A stretch of DNA of 64,000 nucleotides from JAAZZY01 sp964612505. Lineage in GTDB: Bacteria > Chlamydiota > Chlamydiia > Chlamydiales > JAAZZY01. This document shows positions 34,995 through 44,044 of the stretch, one piece after another. The notes under the pieces are model-generated. The model saw only the letters and a list, made by a program, of their open reading frames with translations, was not told the DNA's origin and searched no databases. Where the stretch lies: positions 1-64,000 of the forward strand of contig CAZTEX010000001.1 of the NCBI GenBank assembly GCA_964612505.1, read 5' to 3'. The position numbers and the translations under genes were made by a program. How positions within the stretch are numbered: position 1 is the first letter of the stretch; each line of letters begins with the position of its first letter.

Positions 34995-36383
34995 ATGGAA
35001 AGTCTATCCGTAGATTTAGTGGTAATGGGTTCTGGGCCTGCTGGACAGAAAGCTGCAATCCAAGCAGCTAAACTCAAAAAAACGGTTGTCGTTATTGAAA
35101 AACCAGACCAATTAGGGGGGGCTTGCTTGCATTCTGGTACGATCCCTTCTAAGACTTTTAGGGCGGCTATCTTAGATCTTACCCAATTTTATCTGCGCAG
35201 CTTTTACAGTAAAGATAACAAGTTTGGGGAGATTTCCATTAGCGACCTCAATTACCGCCTTCAGGCGGTGACAGAAATGCAATCAGGGATGATCGAAAGG
35301 CAGATGAAAAAAAACCATATTCAGCTTGTCTATGGGAATGCTTCTTTTGAAAGTTCCAAAGTCATTATTGTTAAAGATCACCATCATGAGCTCACTTATC
35401 GAATCAAATCAGAATATGTGGTTATCGCCACAGGATCTTCTCCAAGAAATCCTCAAGGAGTCCCTTTTGATCAAAAGTATATTTTAGATTCTTCGACGTT
35501 GCTCAAAATAGATAAGCTTCCTAAAAGCATGGTTGTTTTAGGGGGAGGCGTTATTGGCGCTGAGTATGCCAGTTTTTTTGCAGCCCTAGGGGTAGAGGTG
35601 ACCGTTTTGGATAAAAAAGAGCACCTGCTTCCGAAGTTAGATCGGGAGATTGGAATTCACCTTCAAAGTGGACTGATGGAGATAGGACTTAAATTTCTTG
35701 CTAAAAAGCAGCCTAAAGAAATTGGGGTTAAAAATAATCAAGCTTATGTTCTTTGTGAAGATGGCACAGAGGTGGTTGCAGACGTCTTGCTTTATGCTCT
35801 TGGGAGAGAAGCTAATATTTCAAATTTAACAATTGAAAATGCAGGGATTACTCTTAATTCAAGGGGTTACATACACACAAATGATTTCTTTCAAACACAA
35901 ATACCTAACATCTATGCTGTGGGCGATGTTATTGGAGGGGCTTCTTTGGCGTCAACTAGTATGGAACAGGGAAGGCTTGCAGCATTAAGCTTGTGTGGGC
36001 AAAAGACGCACCCTTTCCCAGAAATCTATCCTTTAGGGATCTATACGATCCCTGAAATTTCTTGTTGTGGCTATACAGAAGAAGAAGTTAAAGCGCTTGG
36101 TTATAATTATAATATTGGCAGGGCCTATTATTATGAAATTGCGGCGGGCCAAATTTATGGTTCCAATAACATGGGGATGTTCAAGATCATTTTTCATGCA
36201 GAAACTGACGAGATCTTGGGAGTACATATTGTGGGACATCAGGCAACTGAAGTGATACACATTGGTCAAGTCGCCATGAGCTTTAGAGCAAAAATTGATT
36301 TTTTTATCGATCAGGTTTTTAATTACCCAACTTATGCAGAAGGTTATCGTATTGCCGCGCTCAATGGCGTAAATAAAAAATAG
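34995..36383 (+). CDS. sthA: Soluble pyridine nucleotide transhydrogenase (SthA-type)
   Basis: 462-residue flavoprotein of the dihydrolipoamide dehydrogenase superfamily. It has an FAD motif near the N-terminus (VVMGSGPAGQKAA), a second Rossmann motif VVLGGGVIGAEYASFFAALG, and the AVGDV FAD segment. The usual redox disulfide CxxxxC is missing: the motif reads GGACLHSGTIPSKT with Thr in place of the second Cys, as in soluble transhydrogenases. The C-terminal FNYPTYAEGYRIAALNG also matches SthA, not Lpd (HPTxxE). It converts NADPH to NADH or the reverse. A good ribosome-binding site (AAGGAA) precedes the ATG. It fits with NADPH production by zwf and gnd in this window. Confidence 0.9.
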   Translation: MESLSVDLVVMGSGPAGQKAAIQAAKLKKTVVVIEKPDQLGGACLHSGTIPSKTFRAAILDLTQFYLRSFYSKDNKFGEISISDLNYRLQAVTEMQSGMIERQMKKNHIQLVYGNASFESSKVIIVKDHHHELTYRIKSEYVVIATGSSPRNPQGVPFDQKYILDSSTLLKIDKLPKSMVVLGGGVIGAEYASFFAALGVEVTVLDKKEHLLPKLDREIGIHLQSGLMEIGLKFLAKKQPKEIGVKNNQAYVLCEDGTEVVADVLLYALGREANISNLTIENAGITLNSRGYIHTNDFFQTQIPNIYAVGDVIGGASLASTSMEQGRLAALSLCGQKTHPFPEIYPLGIYTIPEISCCGYTEEEVKALGYNYNIGRAYYYEIAAGQIYGSNNMGMFKIIFHAETDEILGVHIVGHQATEVIHIGQVAMSFRAKIDFFIDQVFNYPTYAEGYRIAALNGVNKK

Positions 36384-36384
36384 A

Positions 36385-37218
36385 CTATTTTTTATGGGCA
36401 ATAACGACTAGATAGGAAGGGGATAAATAAGGGGGCTGATCTTCAATCCCTTCAAGTTCACAATAACGCTCAATCCAAGACTGAATAAAGCTAGCTTGTG
36501 ATGTGGTGGGTAAGGATTTAAGAGAAGAAAATTCTGAAGAAATAAAATCTATTAATTGATCTGTGTTCTCAAAAACTTTTTTTTGCGCTCTTTTTTCAAT
36601 GAGGTTAATTTCAAAGCCAGCATTTTCTAGCTGCCGTTTGTAATCTTCTAAAGAGATGGAACTAAAATCAGAATCAAAATAATGTTGAAAAGGACGCCAT
36701 TTTTCTTGCGACAAAAGCTCTTCTAAAGCTTCTTGCAGGGAAAGTGGTAATCCAACGGGTATTGATAAAGCAATCGTTCCATTTGATTTTAAAATTTTAG
36801 ACATCTTTTTTAAAAACAGTGTGGGCTCTGCGATCTTTTGAAAATCGGTAAAAGAAAAAACCACATCAAAATGTTTGTCACAATCAAACTCATAAGGATT
36901 GGCTTCAATAAAACTCAAGTTATGAAAATGATGGGAGGAAAATGTTTTTTGTGCTTTACCGATTAAAGGAGATAAAGAATCAACGCCGATCACTTGACCT
37001 TGAGTCACTAATTTAGAAAGAAGGGCAGCTTTATGCCCTTCTTTGCACCCTAAATATAAAATGTGTTCTTTCCCATTAAATTTAAATTTTTCAAAGAGAA
37101 ATAGAGAAATTTCTTTTGAGAGATCATTTGTTACTTGATCTGTTTTATTGTCTCTAACATGAACCTGATGGGAAAATAAATAGCAGGGCAAGAGTGTAAA
37201 TACAATCAATCTAAACAC
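36385..37218 (-). CDS. Class I SAM-dependent methyltransferase with apparent signal peptide
   Basis: 277 residues. A methyltransferase core runs from about residue 50: HILYLGCKEGHKAALLSKLV is motif I (a variant of GxGxG), GQVIGVDSLSPLIGKAQ motif post-I, and CDKHFDVVFSFTDFQKI motif IV, followed by LKSNGTIALSIPV. Ahead of it sits a hydrophobic leader MFRLIVFTLLPCYLFS, which looks like a signal peptide or anchor. The start is GTG 37218 with AAGGTAA upstream. It lies 41 bases after clpB on the same strand. The motif is closest to small-molecule methyltransferases of the UbiE/Tam type. The target and any export are unknown. Confidence 0.8.
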   Translation of the reverse strand: MFRLIVFTLLPCYLFSHQVHVRDNKTDQVTNDLSKEISLFLFEKFKFNGKEHILYLGCKEGHKAALLSKLVTQGQVIGVDSLSPLIGKAQKTFSSHHFHNLSFIEANPYEFDCDKHFDVVFSFTDFQKIAEPTLFLKKMSKILKSNGTIALSIPVGLPLSLQEALEELLSQEKWRPFQHYFDSDFSSISLEDYKRQLENAGFEINLIEKRAQKKVFENTDQLIDFISSEFSSLKSLPTTSQASFIQSWIERYCELEGIEDQPPYLSPSYLVVIAHKK

Positions 37219-37259
37219 AAATTACCTTTTATGCGGGGTTCATTCATATAAATTAAGGG

Positions 37260-39848
37260 CTACTTTTTTTTAAACGTTACCTGATTATTTTCCACAACAA
37301 GTTCAACTTGCGAATGTTCTTTTATTTCTCCAGCTAAAATTGCTTTAGATAAAGGAATGGTTACTTTTTGATGGATCAATCGTTTTAAAGGTCTAGCTCC
37401 AAAGTCACTATGATAGCCTTCTTTGGCAAGTAATTTTAGAACTTCAGGAGTATAGATTAACTGAATGTCTTTTTCAGAAAGTCTTTTTTCCACCCGCTCA
37501 AGTTGAATTTTGACAATGCTACCCATATCTTTTTGCTGAAGAGGAAAGAAGGGCAAGATGTCATCTAATCGATTGATAAACTCAGGTCTAAAGTGAGCTT
37601 TTAAAACAGGATCAATCAAGGTGAGTAATTCTTCTTTAGTGGGTACTTTTTCAGATTGCATGGCCCTTAGTAGCTCTTGGGATGCGAGGCTTGAAGTCAT
37701 AATAAAAAGGGCGTTTTTACAGTTAACAGTGCGACCCTGACTATCTGTGATGCGACCATCATCGAAAATTTGTAGTAGGATATTAAAAATATCGTTGTGA
37801 GCTTTCTCTATTTCGTCAAAAAGAACAACAGCATAGGGCTTGCGTCTTAAAGCTTCGGTGAGCTGACCACCTTCATCATAGCCCACATATCCTGGAGGAG
37901 AGCCAATGAGCCTTGAAACGCTATGCTTTTCCATATACTCTGACATATCTAGGCGAATAATGGCCTCTTCATTATTAAATAAAAACTCTGCAAGAGCCTT
38001 GGCGAGTTCTGTTTTACCGACGCCTGTGGGGCCCATAAATAGAAAGGCGCCTGTAGGGCGGTTAGGATCTTGCAAGCCAGCGCGAGAACAGCGAATGGCT
38101 TCACTAATGGTTTTAATGGCATATTCTTGACCTACGACCCGTTTAGAAAGCTCTTCTTCTAAATGTAAGAGCTTTTTAACTTCGCTTTCTAGCATTCTCT
38201 GAACGGGGATTCCCGTCCATTTAGCAACAATGTGAGAAATTAAAGTTTCATCCACTTCTTCTCGCAGTAACCGATTGGGTTGCTCGCCAAGCTTTTTATT
38301 GGCCATTTTAATTTCTTCTTCCATTGCAGGAATTAAACTATAGCGAAGTTCTGCCACTCTATTGAAGTCAGAAGTGCGCTCTGCTTCTTCTTCTTGAAAT
38401 TTTAAAGTTTCAAGTTGATTTTTCTTCGTTTTTAGATTTTCAATAACAGAACGTTCTTGTTCCCATTGCTTTTCTAAATTGCGTAACTCCTCTTGCGTTT
38501 CTGCAATTTCTTTTTGGAGTTTTTCTTTTTGTTCAGTGTGTGCCTCTTTACTATCGCGCTTGAGCCCTTCTTGTTTGACGATGAGGCCAGAGAGTTTGCG
38601 CTTGAGATGGTCGATAGGAAGTGGGCAGCTTCCCAGTTGCATCCGAATCATGGAAGCAGCTTCATCGATTAAATCAATGGCCTTATCGGGCAAAAATCGA
38701 TCTGAAATATAGCGTTGAGAAAGATGAACGGCTGCATGCAAAGCGCCTTCGGTGATGCGTACACCGTGAAAGTTTTCATAGCGTTCTCTTAAACCTCTTA
38801 AAATGCTGATAGCATCTTCTTCAGAAGGTTCTTGAATCATGACGGGTTGAAAGCGTCTTTCTAAGGCAGCATCTTTCTCAATATATTTTTGATATTCTCT
38901 TAAGGTTGTAGCTCCGATGCAATGCAATGTTCCTCTGGCAAGAGCTGGTTTTAAAAGGTTGGCAGCGTCCATTGCCCCTTCAGAAGCTCCTGCTCCTACT
39001 AAAGTATGCACTTCATCAATGAAAAGGATAATTTGACCTTCGCTTTTTTCGACTTCCTTGAGAATTCCTTTGAGCCTTTCTTCAAATTCACCCCGATATT
39101 TAGTTCCAGCAATTAAGCTGCCCATATCAAGAGCAAAAAGTTGTCTATTTTCTAAGGAGTCAGGAACATCTTTTTGGACAATACGCAAAGCCAATCCTTC
39201 TGCGATCGCTGTTTTTCCAACCCCAGGTTCACCAATAAGCATCGGGTTGTTTTTTGTGCGCCGACTCAGTACTTGAATGGTTCTGCGAATTTCTTCATCG
39301 CGCCCGATCACTGGATCTAATTTTCCAGACTTTGCTAGTTGCGTAAGATTTTTACAAAACTTTTCTAATGCTTTAAGACTACCTTCAGAAGTGGGTGAAT
39401 CCATAGCGGCTCCTTTGCGAGTTTTTTGGATCATTTCGACAAGTTCTTTGAGAGAGAGTTTTTTAATTTTAAGAAAATAAGCCAGAGGTTCTGACTCGGT
39501 TTCTGCAAAAGCAAGTAAGAAGTGATCTGCACTGATATAGCTATCATGCCATTTTTTAGCCCACTGATCAGCTTTATGCAACAATTGCTGAAAAGATTGG
39601 GAAGGAGTGGGTTGGTAGGATCCGCTAGAGGTTTGAGCAAGGTGAGTTAATTTTTCTTTGACTTTCCCTTGTAGTGAGTTTAAATCAATCCCCGTTTCTT
39701 TAATTAAAGTAGCAAAGTAGCCTCCTTCATCTTCTAAAAAAGTGTGAAGCAGATGTACATCAGCAAATTCAGTATTTCGATTATCTTGAGCTAAAAGCAT
39801 CGCATTTTGAAGTGCGGTTTGGACAGAATCTGTAAATTGATAATTCAT
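37260..39848 (-). CDS. clpB: ATP-dependent chaperone ClpB
   Basis: Hsp100 disaggregase that works with DnaK to rescue aggregated proteins. 862 residues: an N-terminal Clp repeat domain, a first AAA+ module (GEPGVGKT Walker A at about residue 206, then LFIDEVHTLVGAG), a coiled-coil middle domain (about residues 410-520), and a second AAA+ module (GPTGVGKTELAKALAEFLF, FDEIEKAHNDIF). The ending EINRLDDILPF-type sensor region matches ClpB. It is likely heat-inducible, but no operator is visible upstream. Probably the first gene of a pair with the methyltransferase. Confidence 0.97.
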   Translation of the reverse strand: MNYQFTDSVQTALQNAMLLAQDNRNTEFADVHLLHTFLEDEGGYFATLIKETGIDLNSLQGKVKEKLTHLAQTSSGSYQPTPSQSFQQLLHKADQWAKKWHDSYISADHFLLAFAETESEPLAYFLKIKKLSLKELVEMIQKTRKGAAMDSPTSEGSLKALEKFCKNLTQLAKSGKLDPVIGRDEEIRRTIQVLSRRTKNNPMLIGEPGVGKTAIAEGLALRIVQKDVPDSLENRQLFALDMGSLIAGTKYRGEFEERLKGILKEVEKSEGQIILFIDEVHTLVGAGASEGAMDAANLLKPALARGTLHCIGATTLREYQKYIEKDAALERRFQPVMIQEPSEEDAISILRGLRERYENFHGVRITEGALHAAVHLSQRYISDRFLPDKAIDLIDEAASMIRMQLGSCPLPIDHLKRKLSGLIVKQEGLKRDSKEAHTEQKEKLQKEIAETQEELRNLEKQWEQERSVIENLKTKKNQLETLKFQEEEAERTSDFNRVAELRYSLIPAMEEEIKMANKKLGEQPNRLLREEVDETLISHIVAKWTGIPVQRMLESEVKKLLHLEEELSKRVVGQEYAIKTISEAIRCSRAGLQDPNRPTGAFLFMGPTGVGKTELAKALAEFLFNNEEAIIRLDMSEYMEKHSVSRLIGSPPGYVGYDEGGQLTEALRRKPYAVVLFDEIEKAHNDIFNILLQIFDDGRITDSQGRTVNCKNALFIMTSSLASQELLRAMQSEKVPTKEELLTLIDPVLKAHFRPEFINRLDDILPFFPLQQKDMGSIVKIQLERVEKRLSEKDIQLIYTPEVLKLLAKEGYHSDFGARPLKRLIHQKVTIPLSKAILAGEIKEHSQVELVVENNQVTFKKK

Positions 39849-39902
39849 TTAATTATCTCCTAGTTTATTGCGTCGCCGAAACCATGATAAAAAAAGAGGG
39901 AT

Positions 39903-40262
39903 TTAAAGGCAAGGAGGTTGAAAATACTCCATTGAAACCTGAGCTAGCCCTTTGGTTGCAAAAGGCTTTTGAACGATAAGGTGTAAATTAGCAATAGCGA
40001 AGCGATTTAAAAGTTGTTTAGCAAGATGGCTTAAAAAGGCTTCAAGTAAGACAAATTGTGTGCTTTGAGCTATTTCTGAAATAGCTTCGGCAACTTCTGC
40101 ATAGTCGACTGTATCTTTAATATTGTCGCTTAAAATACTTTTTTGAATATCTATCTCAAAGCTTGCGTCAATAATAAGGGGTTGTTTTTTTTGGCGTTCA
40201 TTATTGGCAACACCAATAATAACATTAACTTTGATTTGTTTGAGGTGAACTTTTGCTTGCAC
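39903..40262 (-). CDS. folB: Dihydroneopterin aldolase (FolB-like)
   Basis: Converts 7,8-dihydroneopterin to 6-hydroxymethyl-dihydropterin in folate synthesis. About 119 residues: VHLKQIKVNVIIGVANNERQ, the family's N-terminal strand with the substrate-binding region, then PLIIDASFEIDIQ, TVDYAEVAEAI and LLEAFLSHLAKQLL with the conserved Glu. The longer frame to 40484 is a shadow of the neighbouring gene. I place the start at GTG 40262, which overlaps the upstream gene's end by 38 bases, but no ribosome-binding site is obvious, so the start is uncertain. Lies 54 bases upstream of clpB on the same strand. Confidence 0.82.
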   Translation of the reverse strand: MQAKVHLKQIKVNVIIGVANNERQKKQPLIIDASFEIDIQKSILSDNIKDTVDYAEVAEAISEIAQSTQFVLLEAFLSHLAKQLLNRFAIANLHLIVQKPFATKGLAQVSMEYFQPPCL

Positions 40263-41085
40263 TAGAAGAGGTTGGTTTTTGCGGAGTATTATTACTTTTT
40301 GCTGAATTATTTGCAGCGTTGTTCTGGATTGCGCTGGCATTTTTAACAACATTACCATAGACGGATCTGGAAGTTGCCCCATTAAACAGTTCATATCCTC
40401 CTCCTGTGGCGACAGTATTTTGGATAACAAATACTTGTTGACCATTGGACCAGCCTGCTGCTTGATAGCGTGCAGAAGGGGCAATTTGCCAAAGAGTGTT
40501 ATTGCTTAAGCGAATAAATTGGCCCCCATTTCTAATTTCAGTGATGGTATAGCCAGTCGCAAAACTTTGTGAAACTTGTGAAGAGGCTTTTTGAGCAGTC
40601 GCTGGTTGATTATAATTTTGGTTGGAAAGGGTGAATGGAAAAAGAGTATCTTGGCTTTTTGAAACGTTTACAATATCACCGGGTTTCCAATAATAGGTAT
40701 AGAGCCAGGCATTGGGGCTGACGTTCCAAACAGAACCATCACCTAGTTTAACAAAATGACCATCTCCAAGAACTGCAACAACTGCGTTGGGGGCTACTTT
40801 AGTTTGAGAATTATTTTGTTGTTGATTTTGAGTGCTCCAGTTTTCTATCCAATTAGCTAGTGCTTGCTGTTGACTTGTGGAAAGAGTGTCAACGCCTGTT
40901 GCATTGAGTGTTTCTTGATTCATCGCGCTCGATAAGTTAAGAGCAGGGCCTTTGCTTTGCAAATCAGCCGGTTGCTGCTGAGGTTGGCTTGTTGCTAAAG
41001 CAGGATTTTGCGATGCATTTGGATTTGGAGCGGCGATCAACAGGCGCGTAGATAAGAAGCAAGCGATAATAAAAAGTCGTTTCAT
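40225..41085 (-). CDS. Exported protein with two related beta-rich domains
   Basis: 286 residues. A Sec-type leader MKRLFIIACFLSTRLLIAA is followed by a Gln/Asn/Ser/Ala-rich stretch. Two similar segments of about 55 residues follow: VAVLGDGHFVKLGDGSVW ... WKPGDIVNV and YTITEIRNGGQFIRLSNNTLW ... WSNGQQVFVI. Both share a pattern of Gly-x-Phe-x-x-Leu, then Trp, then Trp-x-x-Gly. The C-terminus is a low-complexity Asn/Ser/Lys tail. No family recognised. Probably periplasmic or outer surface. Confidence 0.75.
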   Translation of the reverse strand: MKRLFIIACFLSTRLLIAAPNPNASQNPALATSQPQQQPADLQSKGPALNLSSAMNQETLNATGVDTLSTSQQQALANWIENWSTQNQQQNNSQTKVAPNAVVAVLGDGHFVKLGDGSVWNVSPNAWLYTYYWKPGDIVNVSKSQDTLFPFTLSNQNYNQPATAQKASSQVSQSFATGYTITEIRNGGQFIRLSNNTLWQIAPSARYQAAGWSNGQQVFVIQNTVATGGGYELFNGATSRSVYGNVVKNASAIQNNAANNSAKSNNTPQKPTSSSASKSSPQTNQS

Positions 41086-41143
41086 GACAATCCAATTTTA
41101 GTTATACATAGAAATTCGGACTATAAAGGAAGCTTTTGAAATC

Positions 41144-42082
41144 ATGCAAATATTTAATATAGTTTTAATTCTATTAGCGGGAATTGTCTGTTTATATGCA
41201 GGCGCTGAACTATTAATTGTATTTGCAGCAAGACTTGCATTATCGCTCGGAATGACTCCGCTGGTGGTGGGTTTAATTGTCGTAGCTTTTGCAACCTCCA
41301 CTCCAGAACTAGCCTCAACCATCATTGCGCAGGTGGGGGGTACTTCCAATATAGCGATGGGAACTGTTGTCGGCTCCAATATTGCAAATATTGGTTTTAT
41401 ATTAGGTTTAATTACTTTAATTAAACCTGTAGAGGTCCAAAGGCACATGAGATCTTTTGAAGCCCCTCTTGCTTTTGGCATAACCTTGCTTCTCTGGGTT
41501 TTCATGCTTCGAGGTATCATCACTAGAGCAATGGGGATTCTTTTTATTGTAGGGATTGTGTTGTATACTTACAAACATGTGACTTCAGCTAAACAAACAC
41601 CTCACTCTGAGAAGAAAGAGCTTTTGAAGATTTCTGGATCAAAAAGAGTGTGGTATTTTCTTTTAATGGCTATTGGAGTGGTTTCTTTGTGCTTTGGGGG
41701 CTACTTCTTAGTAGAGGGTTCGATAAAGCTAGCAAAACTATTTGGGATTTCAGATCGGGTAATTGGTTTAACCGTTGTTGCCCTGGGCACTTCTCTGCCA
41801 GAATTTGCAGCCTCATTAGTGGCTATCTTTCGCAAACTAGATGACGTTGCGATTGGAAATATTTTAGGAAGTAACATCTTCAACATTTTATTTATTTTGG
41901 GAGCTGTTGCGATTATTAAACCTGTTCAATTTTCAGCACAGTTTCTCAATCAAGATGTTCCTATTTTGCTTGGGTTTTCAGCACTTCTTTGGCTTTTAGT
42001 CTCCTGGCAAAAAAGATTGGGTCGCTTAAGTGGGCTCTTACTTTTGGCTTGCTATGGGGGCTATTTATATTTTTTAGCTTAG
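41144..42082 (+). CDS. Calcium/sodium antiporter of the CaCA family (YrbG-like)
   Basis: 312 residues with about ten predicted helices. The two alpha-repeats that line the ion pathway are plain: GLIVVAFATSTPELASTI at about residues 48-65 and GLTVVALGTSLPEFAASL in the second half, each carrying the conserved Thr-Ser/Pro-Glu. The companion segments NIANIGFILGLITLI and NIFNILFILGAVAII also match. Members exchange Ca2+ or K+ for Na+ or H+ across the inner membrane. AAGGAAG precedes the ATG by about 12 bases. The stop overlaps the convergent gene's stop by four bases. Confidence 0.93.
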   Translation: MQIFNIVLILLAGIVCLYAGAELLIVFAARLALSLGMTPLVVGLIVVAFATSTPELASTIIAQVGGTSNIAMGTVVGSNIANIGFILGLITLIKPVEVQRHMRSFEAPLAFGITLLLWVFMLRGIITRAMGILFIVGIVLYTYKHVTSAKQTPHSEKKELLKISGSKRVWYFLLMAIGVVSLCFGGYFLVEGSIKLAKLFGISDRVIGLTVVALGTSLPEFAASLVAIFRKLDDVAIGNILGSNIFNILFILGAVAIIKPVQFSAQFLNQDVPILLGFSALLWLLVSWQKRLGRLSGLLLLACYGGYLYFLA

Positions 42083-42954
42083 AAGCACCAGCGAATACCA
42101 ATATAAGGGGAAAAGGAGTAGACGCTTTTTGCTTTAATGGGTTGCAGAGGACCCACTTTAATACTTTGATCTTTTAGTTGACCAATTTCTCTCATCTGTC
42201 CCCAAGCGGTGTATTTGCAGCCCACTCGAATCATCATGGTAGGTTCATTCGTGGCCGGTTGAAAAGAAAACCCAGCATCTCCTGTCCAAACGGCATTGGC
42301 TGAAAACTTATTGTTCAACGAGATAATGCTTGAAGAAAAGTTATTATTAACCAAGATCATTTCATTGATCTGGTTATTTATCCAGCTTTGCCAGCCAGGT
42401 CCCACACCCAAACCTAAATAAGTATTCCAGGCCCATCTTCCAATTAAAAGAGGATAAGGAGTAGAGATGTAGGCTTTAAATAATAGGGCATAGAGCTGCA
42501 GATCCGACCTAAATTGAGACCAAGCAGGCGCCCCGCTATTTGCATAAGCAACAGGACTTGTTGATTCAATAGAGATTCCTGATTGGCCATAAAAGCTTAA
42601 ACCACAGTTTAACCAATAAAAGACTCTCATGCTAAACATCGCTTCATAGAGTGCTGTTTTATTGTAGCTAAATTTTTGGATGTTGCCAAAATTAACCCCT
42701 TGATAACTTGAGAAAGAGCTTTTTGGAATTGGAGATAGATTTCCTTTCAATTTGGAAAAATATAAGAAACCGGGTCCAATGCTAAAATCAAAATACATTC
42801 CAGCGGGGCTTTGAATATCTTTGAGGGAGATCGTATCAATGGCAGGTCGATATTGGTTAGAATAGGCCTCTGTCGATTCCGCCCAAATAAAGGCAGGATA
42901 TAAAATAGTAAGCAATGCAAAAAAGATAATAATCACTAAACGTCGCCTACTCAT
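42079..42954 (-). CDS. Putative outer-membrane beta-barrel protein
   Basis: 291 residues beginning with a signal peptide (RRRLVIIIFFALLTILYPAFIWA). The mature part alternates polar and aromatic residues in strands, e.g. FYWLNCGLSFYGQSGISI and NTYLGLGVGPGWQSW, and ends in GIRWCF; a C-terminal Phe is the usual Omp85 sorting signal. Only two cysteines are seen in the mature chain, so it is not a typical Cys-rich chlamydial MOMP. No close family recognised. Likely porin-like or an adhesin, by inference. Confidence 0.75.
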   Translation of the reverse strand: MSRRRLVIIIFFALLTILYPAFIWAESTEAYSNQYRPAIDTISLKDIQSPAGMYFDFSIGPGFLYFSKLKGNLSPIPKSSFSSYQGVNFGNIQKFSYNKTALYEAMFSMRVFYWLNCGLSFYGQSGISIESTSPVAYANSGAPAWSQFRSDLQLYALLFKAYISTPYPLLIGRWAWNTYLGLGVGPGWQSWINNQINEMILVNNNFSSSIISLNNKFSANAVWTGDAGFSFQPATNEPTMMIRVGCKYTAWGQMREIGQLKDQSIKVGPLQPIKAKSVYSFSPYIGIRWCF

Positions 42955-43189
42955 AGCTTTTCTCCCCCTTAGCCTATGTTAAGGATCAAATTGTTTTTGT
43001 CAAATTCAGCGATGTTTTGGTGCAAACATCTTACTTCCAAATGATTGAATGTTTTACATGTCTTGATGTGACTCTTCAAGTTTGAAAAGAGAGTAAAGTA
43101 ATTTTTCTTAAGTGAATGGTTTTGGATATTATCAGACCTTGATGGGGTAGGCCGCACAACTGGTTTGCTCGCCAAACTAGAGCTGAAAA

Positions 43190-43219
43190 AAGCATCTTAG
43201 CCCTTAAGCTAAGATGCTT
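43190..43219 (-). terminator. Rho-independent terminator
   Basis: A perfect 12-bp stem: AAGCATCTTAGC at 43190-43201 and GCTAAGATGCTT at 43208-43219 with a 6-base loop. On the minus strand the stem is followed by a run of Ts (opposite the A run at 43186-43190). It lies 7 bases after the stop of the gene at 43226. The remaining gap 42955-43185 has no recognisable content. Confidence 0.88.
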
Positions 43220-43225
43220 ACTTAA

Positions 43226-44044
43226 TTACATTTTTTTTAATCCAAGCGATTGCAAATATTTTATTGCGGAGGGGCCTAAAACATCCTTATGCATAGCATC
43301 TGGATCTTTTAGGATTATTTCTCCTAGATACTCATCTACAACATGAGTCGCTAAGAGATCTAAGGCCTCTTGCTCACTTTTTACCGCCTCTCCATAGATT
43401 AAACGCTGGGTGAAGATGGTAGTTATCTTCTTTTGAGACAAAGGACATCCTTTTTTTTCTTCTTTAACTTCTAGAATTTCTTTAAAGTAAAGCATCGCCA
43501 CATCCAGTTCTCTGGGCATCTGAGGGCTCAGCACAAGAACTGCCAGATGAGACCATGCATGATCTGGAATCCCTTTTCTGATCCCTTGCACCGCTTTGTG
43601 AAGTGCTTGGATACGAACTTTGGCAGCTTCATCGATTAAAAGAGCAATGCTCTCATTTAAATGAGGAAGATGCTTTAAAATGCTTTCATCTTTTTTAAGG
43701 ACGCTCTCCAGTTGCCGAAGATAGCCCAGGTGGGCTTGAAGGTGGATATTGTTTTCAGCCACTACATTGGCAATGGCATCTAACAGTTTTTCCTTTTTTT
43801 CTTCAACTCGCTGAGCGGTTGCCTCTATATTGCAAAGAGCGCAGGGAATGTGAGCGAGCGTTTTTAATTCATGATAATAGGATGGAAGATAAGGGAGGAC
43901 GCTTCTTTTTCCTTCGTAATGAAGGATAAGATCATCTCCGATAGCTAAGATAATGGGTTTAGTTTTTCCGAATTCTCTAGAAAAACCGCCTCCTTTCTCA
44001 CAGAGTGAGAATCTAAAAATAGTTGATTTAACGCAGCCATACAA
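43226..44044 (-). CDS. Hypothetical protein, probably with a frameshifted N-terminus
   Basis: No family recognised. The frame gives 272 residues from TTG 44044, but the first 27 residues (MYGCVKSTIFRFSLCEKGGG...) look unlike protein and have no ribosome-binding site. A better N-terminus with AAGGAA upstream exists in another frame (43945-44073, described separately). From TKPIILAIGDDLILHYEGKR onward the sequence looks genuine: helical, charged, with a CALC pair near residue 74 and hydrophobic helices typical of a soluble alpha-helical protein. A strong terminator follows. Confidence 0.65.
   Translation of the reverse strand: MYGCVKSTIFRFSLCEKGGGFSREFGKTKPIILAIGDDLILHYEGKRSVLPYLPSYYHELKTLAHIPCALCNIEATAQRVEEKKEKLLDAIANVVAENNIHLQAHLGYLRQLESVLKKDESILKHLPHLNESIALLIDEAAKVRIQALHKAVQGIRKGIPDHAWSHLAVLVLSPQMPRELDVAMLYFKEILEVKEEKKGCPLSQKKITTIFTQRLIYGEAVKSEQEALDLLATHVVDEYLGEIILKDPDAMHKDVLGPSAIKYLQSLGLKKM

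Noticed and set aside
41098..41523. Minus-strand ORF of 141 codons opposite the antiporter gene
   Set aside because: It overlaps the first alpha-repeat of the antiporter; its composition is that of an antisense frame.
42969..43175. Minus-strand ORF of 68 codons in the gap after the outer-membrane protein
   Set aside because: No ribosome-binding site, no recognisable protein features, and AT-rich sequence; a chance frame is likely.
43963..43967. Programmed -1 ribosomal frameshift at the A-run of the 43226 gene
   Set aside because: The run does not make a proper X-XXY-YYZ slippery heptamer in the incoming frame (GAA AAA). A missing base is the simpler explanation, though transcriptional slippage remains open.
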